From: CAZWES01 sp964632395
GTDB lineage: Bacteria > Patescibacteriota > Gracilibacteria > Peribacterales > Peribacteraceae
Reading direction: 5' to 3'
DNA length: 64,000 bases
NCBI GenBank assembly: GCA_964632395.1
Contig: CAZWES010000001.1
Location: 61,855-125,854, forward strand
The notes beneath the pieces are model-generated. The model saw nothing but the letters and a program-made list of their open reading frames with translations, was not told the origin of the DNA and searched no databases. Of this stretch, positions 49,036-56,025 are shown piece after piece. Within the stretch, counting starts at the first letter, position 1. Each line of letters begins with the position of its first letter. The position numbers and the translations under genes were made by a program.

Positions 49036-49758
49036 ATGAAAAAACTCATCGCATCCCTAATAATTTTTACGATCATTTTCCCGCTCTCTGCAATTGCCCG
49101 CGGTCTTGGCGATTATGCACGGGATTATTCTGCCAGACTCGAAAGACAACGCGTTGAGCGTGAGAGAATCAGTAGTTTGCGTGACGCCAGGATTCAAAAG
49201 CGTCTAAGTATAAGGCAGCAAGCTCGTTCAAGGACAGTCAAAAAAAGATCCTCATCACGAGTTTTGAGTGCGAAAGAGCGCCTTGAGCGTAGGAAGCGGG
49301 CAAGGATACATCTTGAACAGAAGCGTTGGTCGCGCATTGAGGACAGAAAGATGGCAAGGACATGGCAGGAGAAAGCGCGTAACGTAAAAGATCATACGGA
49401 CTGGCGACTGGATGCGAGAAGGCGTGCGGATCTTGGGTCGATTTTGGAGATATTCAGTTTGTACATTTACGACCCCGATCTTCCGAATGCCGATCTGCTG
49501 CCAGATACAGAGCAGGAAATTTGTAAGAGTAACGCTGTGGGATGCTCAGGTTTGGATCTGGATGTTTTGATAACTGGCCGTGGGCTAAGTGCTTTTCCTT
49601 ACGATCCGGGGGTCGGGCAGCTAGATCCGGGTACGGGATATTTTGTGAGGAAAACATCAAGTGGGGGAGTGCTTGGTCTACTTATGAAAGCTCCAATGGG
49701 GAATAATGGAGAAGGAGTGGAGATTGATTGGAGGTGTACTCAGTGTTCTGCACAATAA
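49036..49758 (+). CDS. Secreted basic protein with pseudopilin-like C-terminus
   Basis: The protein has a signal peptide (LIASLIIFTIIFPLSAIARG), which supports the ATG at 49036 over the upstream frame. Residues ~25-130 are a highly basic, helical region (ERQRVERERISSLRDARIQKRLSIRQQARSRTVKKRSSSR). Then comes a domain like the C-terminal part of type II/IV pseudopilins (DARRRADLGSILEIFSLYIYDPDLPNADLLPDTEQ, CSGLDLDVLITGRG, DPGTGYFVRK). It ends with a Cys pair (RCTQC). The pilin N-terminal helix is missing. A surface or wall-associated role is likely; no family was recognised. Confidence 0.6.
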   Translation: MKKLIASLIIFTIIFPLSAIARGLGDYARDYSARLERQRVERERISSLRDARIQKRLSIRQQARSRTVKKRSSSRVLSAKERLERRKRARIHLEQKRWSRIEDRKMARTWQEKARNVKDHTDWRLDARRRADLGSILEIFSLYIYDPDLPNADLLPDTEQEICKSNAVGCSGLDLDVLITGRGLSAFPYDPGVGQLDPGTGYFVRKTSSGGVLGLLMKAPMGNNGEGVEIDWRCTQCSAQ

Positions 49759-49762
49759 TGAA

Positions 49763-49798
49763 GAGCCGAGAGTTTGCATGAAATAATTCTCTCGGCTC
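49763..49798. terminator. Hairpin, possible bidirectional terminator
   Basis: GAGCCGAGAG (49763-49772) pairs with CTCTCGGCTC (49789-49798), 10 pairs. It has no strong T-run on either side. It sits between two convergent genes. Confidence 0.5.
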
Positions 49799-49821
49799 GA
49801 ATGAATTGGTCTCGTACCTCT

Positions 49822-49917
49822 CTACGCGCGGTGATCAATGGCCACCCACGCGAAGAGGATCGTCACTGCAACCGCGACCACGGTAGCACTCGACAGGATC
49901 CATCCTAACGTGTCCAT
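49822..49917 (-). CDS. 31-residue membrane peptide
   Basis: A complete short frame: ATG at 49917, stop TAG at 49822-49824. It encodes one hydrophobic helix (LGWILSSATVVAVAVTILFAW) flanked by a short N-terminus and HRA. An AGGGAG Shine-Dalgarno stands 7 bases before the ATG, unusual in this window where most genes lack one. The family is not known. It lies alone between two genes. Confidence 0.6.
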   Translation of the reverse strand: MDTLGWILSSATVVAVAVTILFAWVAIDHRA

Positions 49918-50019
49918 TTTCTTACTCCCTTGTGAAAATGGTGCAGAAAGATCATTTAAGAGACCGGATGGAATAAGATGCCATCATTATGTCTTTTAGT
50001 CAATGCCTGAGATACCGCT

Positions 50020-50673
50020 CTAATGAGCTTCTGCGGGCATGATTTCATCAATCGTCTTTGTAACTCCAAGCTCCAGCCGCGGGGTCAGTTCATGTGCAAC
50101 TGTGTGGCCGATATCCTTATAAGTCAGCGGTGTGATGATTGGTGTGAGTAGTATTCCTGCGGTTAATACCAGCGTTGCACCAAGTATACTTTTTTCACTC
50201 CTACTTAGCGGCTCATGCGGAACAAATTGCTTTTCAAAATGATGTTTCCAGTACAGGAATATTTCGAGCAGGTGTTCTGCAATTTTTAGACGCGGACCGA
50301 CGCGGAGAATCAAATTGAAGAACAGGTATTCCAACCTTGCCATCCGCCCAAGCCCTCCGATTGCAACAGAGTGATGGAAAACAATTCCAAGCAAAAGTCC
50401 GAAAGCGATAAAGAAAATATCTATCAGGCTTTCCCGAAGAGTTTCCACCACTGTCCAGTACCACGAAAGATTATACTTTCCCCGATACTTAACAACATCA
50501 AGTGCCATGTGAAGCGAAACAAGAAGCGTGAAGACCCCAAGATTTAGAACGATGCTCGCTGTAACGACTAAAATGCTGAACCATATCCGAAACATGGGCC
50601 ATTCATCATGCTGATGTGCAACGTACACAACGCATTTGTGCAAGCGTACTGCTGGTGCGGTAATGATTTGCAT
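50020..50673 (-). CDS. Integral membrane protein of unknown function
   Basis: The 217-residue protein has four to five hydrophobic segments (about 30-55, 78-102, 110-125 and 160-185). Charged cytoplasmic loops separate them, one with HHFEKQFVPHEPLSRSEK. No family is recognised. The start is the ATG at 50673; TATAAT (50688-50693) lies 14 bases upstream, so the leader is short. ATG 50595 is another possible start, but then the N-terminal basic segment would be lost. Confidence 0.55.
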   Translation of the reverse strand: MQIITAPAVRLHKCVVYVAHQHDEWPMFRIWFSILVVTASIVLNLGVFTLLVSLHMALDVVKYRGKYNLSWYWTVVETLRESLIDIFFIAFGLLLGIVFHHSVAIGGLGRMARLEYLFFNLILRVGPRLKIAEHLLEIFLYWKHHFEKQFVPHEPLSRSEKSILGATLVLTAGILLTPIITPLTYKDIGHTVAHELTPRLELGVTKTIDEIMPAEAH

Positions 50674-50797
50674 TTTTTGTCTTTTGTATTATAACATATT
50701 TTAGGGTGGAAATCTTGGGGTTTTGGGGGATTTGGGGGAGGATTTTTGGGTATTTGCGATAATGAGGAGTTGTATGAAATGCCAATGCACATGAATC

Positions 50798-50826
50798 TTG
50801 TCACAGGCTCTAAGTTGTCTTACTAT
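50798..50826 (+). promoter_or_regulatory. Promoter of the 46-codon gene
   Basis: TTGTCA (50798-50803), 17 bases, TACTAT (50821-50826), 7 bases before the ATG at 50834. Confidence 0.55.
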
Positions 50827-50833
50827 TAATAAC

Positions 50834-50974
50834 ATGGAACTTGAGTACGAACAACGCACCATCAACGGGATAGAGGACTGCGATATAAGTGGTATGTATG
50901 TTAATGATCAAAAAATTCCAGAAATAAGATGGGATATCTTAAGGGATTTAGATCCAAGCAAGATAAGTAAATAA
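50834..50974 (+). CDS. Small acidic hypothetical protein (46 residues)
   Basis: A complete frame from ATG 50834 to TAA 50974, preceded by a well-spaced promoter that places the transcription start on the ATG. The product is acidic, soluble (DCDISGMYVNDQKIPEIRWD) and without a known family. Too short for a confident call on coding statistics alone; the promoter is the main support. Confidence 0.45.
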   Translation: MELEYEQRTINGIEDCDISGMYVNDQKIPEIRWDILRDLDPSKISK

Positions 50975-51049
50975 CTTGGGTACATTGGCACATTCACACA
51001 ACTCTATGTCATTATCGCAAGTAAGAATCCTAAATCCTTGCAACAAACC

Positions 51050-51373
51050 TTAGTTATCTAAGTGTCCAAGTTCACTGCTAAGCTGAGACATGAGAAGATC
51101 AATTGCATTTGTCATAATCTCTAAAATGCGTACTGCCTTAGCATGGTCACTTTCTCCAAGTGCTTCAGCTAAACATGGTTGATCTCGCTGGATTCTATCA
51201 AGAGCTTCCTGGATGAGCGGGCGCACCTTCTCAGCAATTTCATCAGGTACGTCTGTACGTCTCATCTGTCTTTTTAGATCGGTGTACTTTCTATTAAACT
51301 TGTCCTGTGCAGCAGTGTACTCAGCGCGATTTGGATCACTTTCATCAGCTCCAAACATTGATCGTAAAGCCAT
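51050..51373 (-). CDS. Hypothetical helical protein
   Basis: The product (about 107 residues from ATG 51373) is helical and charged, with no known family. It contains KRQMRRTDVPDEIAEKVRPLIQEALDRIQRD and SDHAKAVRILEIMTNAIDLLMSQLSSELG. The frame extends upstream to a TTG at 51445, but a TTGACG...TAGAAT pair (TAGAAT at 51403-51408) predicts transcription from near 51396, which favours ATG 51373. It is divergent from the acetyltransferase. Confidence 0.45.
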   Translation of the reverse strand: MALRSMFGADESDPNRAEYTAAQDKFNRKYTDLKRQMRRTDVPDEIAEKVRPLIQEALDRIQRDQPCLAEALGESDHAKAVRILEIMTNAIDLLMSQLSSELGHLDN

Positions 51374-51518
51374 GTATTCAAAGGGTAAAAAGATAGGGCC
51401 GCATTCTACTTGAGATAGTATTTCCGTCAACGATTTTCTTTGCAAAACCGCTTGTTATTGAGGATGTGGCATTACAATCACTCAAGCTTCATCCTCGTAT
51501 AGGTGTTCTCGAGGTGTT

Positions 51519-51547
51519 TTGGGATCGTGATGGTTTTCATCTATGAT
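51519..51547 (+). promoter_or_regulatory. Promoter of the acetyltransferase gene
   Basis: TTGGGA (51519-51524), 17 bases, TATGAT (51542-51547), 6 bases before the ATG at 51554. Confidence 0.5.
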
Positions 51548-51553
51548 TTAGAT

Positions 51554-52081
51554 ATGAACCTATCTGGAGAACAAGTAGCGCTTAAGCCTATGACAAAAGA
51601 GGACAAGACTCTGTTTTTTGAAATGGCCACTAAGTCTGCAGCAACACCATTTCTCTATGGTGAGATGTGTGGCAATGAAATTCCAACATGGGATGAAATA
51701 TTTCACGATTATAAGGATTATTACTTTGATGGTTCTGAACCAGAAAATGGGCGCTGTTTTTCTATTTTGCTCAACAATGAAGTAATCGGACAGGTGAACT
51801 ACAACGACATTGATCGATCAAATGATTCTGTTGAGCTCGATATCTGGATTGCAGATGATAACAACACAGGTAAAGGATTTGGTTCGGATGCACTACAAGT
51901 GCTTATGCAATATCTTTCATCCGAATTGAATGTTGAAACTTTTATCATTTGCCCTTCCATTGAGAATCCAAGAGCTATCAAAGCTTATGAGAATGTCGGA
52001 TTTGGTATTGTTAAAGAGTTTGTTGATGATAAAGGCAAACAGAACTATCGGATGGAACACTATTGCCCTAAAAAATCCTAA
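51554..52081 (+). CDS. GNAT-family N-acetyltransferase
   Basis: The 175-residue protein is a GCN5-related acetyltransferase. Motif A for acetyl-CoA binding is ELDIWIADDNNTGKGFGSDALQVLMQYL (usually RxxGxG/A), and the late motif ENPRAIKAYENVGFGIVKEF is typical. The usual Arg/Gln of motif A is replaced by NNTGKGFG. The substrate is unknown. ATG 51554 fits a close promoter; the upstream open frame is different sequence and includes a possible decayed gene tail. Confidence 0.82.
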   Translation: MNLSGEQVALKPMTKEDKTLFFEMATKSAATPFLYGEMCGNEIPTWDEIFHDYKDYYFDGSEPENGRCFSILLNNEVIGQVNYNDIDRSNDSVELDIWIADDNNTGKGFGSDALQVLMQYLSSELNVETFIICPSIENPRAIKAYENVGFGIVKEFVDDKGKQNYRMEHYCPKKS

Positions 52082-52097
52082 ACTCCCGCAACAAGCG

Positions 52098-52190
52098 CAT
52101 CCATCCCTCGATACGCGCCTCGGTACGCCCCACTTCGCGCTCCGCGCTTCGTGGGGCTACTCGGCGCTACTCGGGATGACATGGCTTGCT
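52098..52190. repeat. REP-like palindromic block
   Basis: Contains CCCCAC...GTGGGG arms around GCGC-tcc-GCGC, and CTCGG/CCGAG-type direct and inverted words. Related to the GyrA-tail element at 56049-56083. It lies between the convergent acetyltransferase and ATPase genes. Confidence 0.55.
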
Positions 52191-52198
52191 GCGTTGCT

Positions 52199-54838
52199 TT
52201 ATCTCTCCTTCTTCTTATCCTTCTCCGGATCCCTCGGCTTAACAGTCGCCCCGCCTGATTTTTCTAAGCTTTTCTTAAGTTCCTCCATCCTTGCTTTATC
52301 TTCTGCAGAAAGCTTCTCTCCCTGATTCATCTTTTTAGTCAAAGAATTGTACTCATTCGTCCACATCTCACGATCACGCCATGTGCGATACTCGGCGAGC
52401 TTCATGCCTTTTTTCTTGGCCTTTTTAATCTCTTCCAGCTCTTTCTCTTTAGACTTAGCATCCTTCTTCTGCTTGTCCTTCGCATTCTTTGCGCTGGCAG
52501 CCCACTTGCCTATCTTCTTCTCAACAACATCGCGTCCCAGAGCGTAGCGCTCACGTGAAAGAGATCGGATCTTCTCCACGCGGCCTTCATCCTGTTCAAA
52601 CTCGGGTGGAGGGAGTGTTGCAACGGAGAATGGGCGTGAGGTCAAACCGTCAATCATCAGTCGCAAATATGCCTGATACTTGGGGAGGCCGATGATGTCT
52701 TCTTCCATAGTCTCATCACCAAACTGCTTTGCGATCTCTTCTGCATCTTCGGATCCCACCTGGAATGAGATCAAAGTTCCGACGTTGCCGAATACTGCGT
52801 CATGCAGCATTGTGTTTGATCTATCCGGAGTTAACTGGCCGATGAACTGATTTGCCATCGTCAGATTAAGGCGATACTTCCTTGCTTCACTCAAAATGGT
52901 TGCAAATGAGGTTGTTGCAAAGTTCTGGAACTCATCAACGTAGAGGTAGAAATCTTTTCTTTCCTCCTCCGGGATTTCCGATCTGCTCATTGCATCAATC
53001 TGGAACTTTGTAACAAGCATGGATCCCAAAAAGTTCGCATTATCTTCACCAAGCTTCCCCTTACTCAAATTTGCAATCAGAATCTTGCCCGAATCCATTG
53101 CATGGCGAATATCAAGTCGGCTCGTGGATTGTCCGACGATGTTGCGGATAATTGGAGTAGTCAAAAGCTGCCCCACTTTGTTCTGGATTGCGGCAACCGC
53201 TTCTGTTCTGAATTTATCCGACCAGCTTCCATATTCATCTTCCCAAAAACTCCTTACCATCGGGTCAGTTAAATGCGAGACAACTTTTTTACAGAAATCA
53301 TCATCCGCATACATCCTCAAGATCCCAAGCATTGAGTTGCCAGGGGATTCAAGTAGTGCGAGGAGGGTATTTCTGAGTATGTGTTCCATTCGTCCGCTCC
53401 AAACGTCAGGCCAAATCTTAGTGAAGACAGCCATTAAACCCGAAGCGATCAGTGGGCGCTGCTCGGGGGTTTTACACTCGAGCATGTTAAAGGAGACCGG
53501 AAACTTCATATCTGTTGGATCAAACAGAATCACATCATTGGATCTGCTTTTCGGAATCATTCTCAGGACTGCATCTGCAAGATCGCCATGCGGATCAATC
53601 ACAGCCAAGCCCTTTCCTGCATGTATGTCACTAAAGATCATGTTTTCAAGTAGCGTCGATTTACCCATTCCTGTTTTTCCAATCGCGTAAACGTGGCGTC
53701 TCCTGTCATCCTCCTTTATTCCAAAAGTGGTGCGTTTGCCGCGAAAGTTTGTTTTGCCGAGGATGGTGAGGTCATCGCCGATGGGCAGTTCATTCGGCGG
53801 CTCTAAATTCCTACTCATCACCCAGTCAATATTCGGAGTCTTAACTAGAATGGTTGGCAGATGCCAGATTGTGGCGAGTTCTTCGTGGCTTAACAAAAAT
53901 GATTTCTGCTTCCCTGATCGAACGAAGCTATTGCATTGCGGGAGTGCAAGCTGACGGAAGCTGCTTGAGATTTCCTGTAACTTCGCCTCAGCCTCAGCTG
54001 CTTGTGTCTTCTTTGCTATCACTGTGATCTCGATTGATGTTTCAAAAAGAAGTTTGTTCAATTTGTCCTTCGCGGCAAGCAGTGGATTCTCCGCATCATG
54101 CGAGCGGCTGCTTTCGCCAAGATCAAATTCCGGGTCCTTTTCGGTAATCCTTTCATGTGATGTGGTTTGTGTCATTTGCACATCAATTCCCTGGAAAAGG
54201 CTGCGGAATCCCCCCATCAGAGTATCTAAAGGAAAGAGCGGAATGCGCTTCCATCCGCGTGCAAGGTGAACGCGGGCAAAGAACATCCTGTACCACCTCC
54301 AGCGCTTGGAGAGCCCACGCGTCAGCAAAGGAAGGAATTTAAGACCTCGCTTTCGGTATCTTTCTCCAATTGGTCGTATCGTGACTGAAACGTGTCCTCT
54401 CATCCCGTGGTGCGGATATCTTGAGAGCGTTGCAGTTATTCCAGAGAGCGTATCAATTGTTACTCTGTTCAAAAGATCATCAAACTGTGGATGGCGCTTG
54501 ATTGGAAATAGTTCCGGTGCTGCGAGCTTGAGATGTGTCGTGAATGCCTCCTCATCATTTTCCGGAAGGAAGGTTGAGGACTCAACTTCTTCCACGTCGC
54601 TATCCGGATATTGCGCGTAAATCTGCCCCTCAACCATAGTTGAATGTTTGTTATCCGTTCGTGCAAAAAAGCAAATCTTTTCATCCAGATTTCCGATTTC
54701 GAGTGACACGGTTCCGTTCACTTTCTTTAGACTGTGCAGAGTTGCAAGTGCCTGCTCCATCAAACGCGGACCGCGCTTTGGAGCGGTTGAATCTTCTTTG
54801 GTTTTGGCTGGCCGGATTTTTAAGAGAACTTCCTTCAA
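52199..54838 (-). CDS. VirD4/TraG-like ATPase, second copy
   Basis: The 879-residue protein has a long N-terminal domain without a clear membrane helix at its start. An ATPase core follows: Walker A IGKTGMGKSTLLENMIF near residue 390, VIDPHGDLADAVLRMIP, Walker B-type FYLYVDEFQNFATTS near 645 and SEARKYRLNLTMANQFIGQL. The C-terminal ~100 residues are very rich in Lys and Glu (KNAKDKQKKDAKSKEKELEEIKKAKKK). It belongs to the same family as the protein at 841-3405 (DEFQN, SEARKY and PHG motifs shared). It starts 4 bases inside the hrcA stop region, so it is in one transcript with hrcA. Two such ATPases in one window suggest distinct transport roles. Confidence 0.8.
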   Translation of the reverse strand: MKEVLLKIRPAKTKEDSTAPKRGPRLMEQALATLHSLKKVNGTVSLEIGNLDEKICFFARTDNKHSTMVEGQIYAQYPDSDVEEVESSTFLPENDEEAFTTHLKLAAPELFPIKRHPQFDDLLNRVTIDTLSGITATLSRYPHHGMRGHVSVTIRPIGERYRKRGLKFLPLLTRGLSKRWRWYRMFFARVHLARGWKRIPLFPLDTLMGGFRSLFQGIDVQMTQTTSHERITEKDPEFDLGESSRSHDAENPLLAAKDKLNKLLFETSIEITVIAKKTQAAEAEAKLQEISSSFRQLALPQCNSFVRSGKQKSFLLSHEELATIWHLPTILVKTPNIDWVMSRNLEPPNELPIGDDLTILGKTNFRGKRTTFGIKEDDRRRHVYAIGKTGMGKSTLLENMIFSDIHAGKGLAVIDPHGDLADAVLRMIPKSRSNDVILFDPTDMKFPVSFNMLECKTPEQRPLIASGLMAVFTKIWPDVWSGRMEHILRNTLLALLESPGNSMLGILRMYADDDFCKKVVSHLTDPMVRSFWEDEYGSWSDKFRTEAVAAIQNKVGQLLTTPIIRNIVGQSTSRLDIRHAMDSGKILIANLSKGKLGEDNANFLGSMLVTKFQIDAMSRSEIPEEERKDFYLYVDEFQNFATTSFATILSEARKYRLNLTMANQFIGQLTPDRSNTMLHDAVFGNVGTLISFQVGSEDAEEIAKQFGDETMEEDIIGLPKYQAYLRLMIDGLTSRPFSVATLPPPEFEQDEGRVEKIRSLSRERYALGRDVVEKKIGKWAASAKNAKDKQKKDAKSKEKELEEIKKAKKKGMKLAEYRTWRDREMWTNEYNSLTKKMNQGEKLSAEDKARMEELKKSLEKSGGATVKPRDPEKDKKKER

Positions 54839-55545
54839 GATCTAAGTAGGTCAGCGGATAATTCTAGGGCAACCGTATTGTACGCGTAATCCATGCGCAT
54901 TGGTCCAAGAATTCCAATTGCACCTTTTTCGCCTCTAACTTTGTAGGAGGTAACGAGCATGGAGCAGCTTTGTAGTTCTTCCAGTATGTGATTCTCTCCA
55001 ATGTAATATCGCACGCGGTCATCCACATCAATTTCCTCAAGTATTTCACTTAGCCGATGTTCCAAGACTTCAACCACAGCGCTTGCGAGCATTGCGTCGT
55101 GTTGGAACTCAGGCTTCTTTAAAACATTTGCAAGGCCCATGTAATAAACGCGGTCGCGGTGGGGGACTGATGCAAATGCAATATTGGAGGTCATCTGTGA
55201 AAGAAGCGCCACAGCATCATAAACACGCTCCTGATCCTTCCGCTTCAAGTACTGATCTTTAAGCTGATCAAACTTTTTCCTGACAATCTTTTCTTCCCTT
55301 GTCGGCTTCATAAATTCCTTAACGAACATCCTGTAACCGACTGCAGTCGGTATGCGGCCTGCGGAAACGTGCGGCTGTGCGATAAAACCCTCAGCAGTCA
55401 GAATCTGCATCTCATTCCTGATCGTTGCTCCGGAAACATCAAAAGATCCATGCTCGATGAGAGCTTTGGAGCCCACTGGGAGTCCTGTATGTATAAATTG
55501 CTCGATTATTGCCTGTAGTAGCTTACTTTGCCTTGGGTTCATCAC
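54835..55545 (-). CDS. hrcA: HrcA heat-shock repressor (short form)
   Basis: HrcA represses heat-shock genes by binding CIRCE. The 236-residue protein has the winged helix SKLLQAIIEQFIHTGLPVGSKALIEHGSFDVSGATIRNEMQILTAEGFIAQPHVSAGRIPT typical of the family. A shortened C-terminal part follows (VRYYIGENHILEELQSCSMLV, ends KGAIGILGPMRMDYA). It is about 100 residues shorter than usual, with the inserted dimerisation domain apparently reduced. A CIRCE element overlaps its promoter. It overlaps the start of the second VirD4-like gene by 4 bases, so repression would reach that ATPase too. GTG 55545 (or ATG 55542) is the likely start. Confidence 0.93.
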   Translation of the reverse strand: MMNPRQSKLLQAIIEQFIHTGLPVGSKALIEHGSFDVSGATIRNEMQILTAEGFIAQPHVSAGRIPTAVGYRMFVKEFMKPTREEKIVRKKFDQLKDQYLKRKDQERVYDAVALLSQMTSNIAFASVPHRDRVYYMGLANVLKKPEFQHDAMLASAVVEVLEHRLSEILEEIDVDDRVRYYIGENHILEELQSCSMLVTSYKVRGEKGAIGILGPMRMDYAYNTVALELSADLLRS

Positions 55546-55558
55546 TTAATGCTTATTG

Positions 55559-55583
55559 TAGCACTCGGGGGTGGGGAGTGCTA
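55559..55583. promoter_or_regulatory. CIRCE operator
   Basis: TAGCACTC (55559-55566), 9 bases, GAGTGCTA (55576-55583). This matches CIRCE with eight of nine arm bases on each side. It overlaps the -10 (TACAAT, 55555-55560 on the minus strand) of hrcA and the stop codon of the bL31 gene. Confidence 0.88.
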
Positions 55584-55988
55584 TTTCTTGGTACTCTTCT
55601 TTTTCTTATCTCCCTTTTTCACAATCGTCTTCTTCGCAGCCTTCTTCATGCGCTCCTTCTGCTTTTTGGCAATTTCCTTTTTCTTTGCATCTTTTTCTGC
55701 GCGGCTTTCCTCAAGCTTCTTCCTGAATTTATCTTCTGAACTCAGTTTCCTCTTCTTCGGCTTAGCTTCAGCCTCAGTTTTCTTTGCCGTTGCCATCTTC
55801 TTCTTAAACTTATCAACACGCTTGCTGCTTGTTACCTCGCGGAATTTGCCGGTGTAAACGGGGTGGCAGTTAGAGCAGATCTCCGTTGTTATCTCCTTCT
55901 CGGTACTTGGAATCGTGAACACCGCTCCGCAGGCAGAGCAGGTTGTTTTGGAAGCCGCGTGGAGGGGGAGGTGGATATCAGGTTTCAC
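55581..55988 (-). CDS. rpmE: Ribosomal protein bL31 with Lys-rich extension
   Basis: The first ~65 residues are bL31 of the zinc-binding type: MKPDIHLPLHAASKTTCSACGAVFTI, then EICSNCHPVYTGKFREVTSSKRVDKFKKK, with four Cys. A long tail of ~70 residues, almost all Lys, Glu and Ala, follows, so the 135-residue length is nearly double the usual. The tail could bind rRNA. The GTG at 55988 is the likely start. The stop is inside the CIRCE element of hrcA. Confidence 0.92.
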   Translation of the reverse strand: MKPDIHLPLHAASKTTCSACGAVFTIPSTEKEITTEICSNCHPVYTGKFREVTSSKRVDKFKKKMATAKKTEAEAKPKKRKLSSEDKFRKKLEESRAEKDAKKKEIAKKQKERMKKAAKKTIVKKGDKKKKSTKK

Positions 55989-56025
55989 GAGGAAGCAGGT
56001 TAGATCAGAGGATGATTTTTGTCAT

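Noticed and set aside
51395..51549. Decayed gene tail before the acetyltransferase
   Set aside because: About 51 codons are open (ending EVFWDRDGFHL), but no family is recognised, and the region also carries a good promoter for the next gene and overlaps another gene's start.
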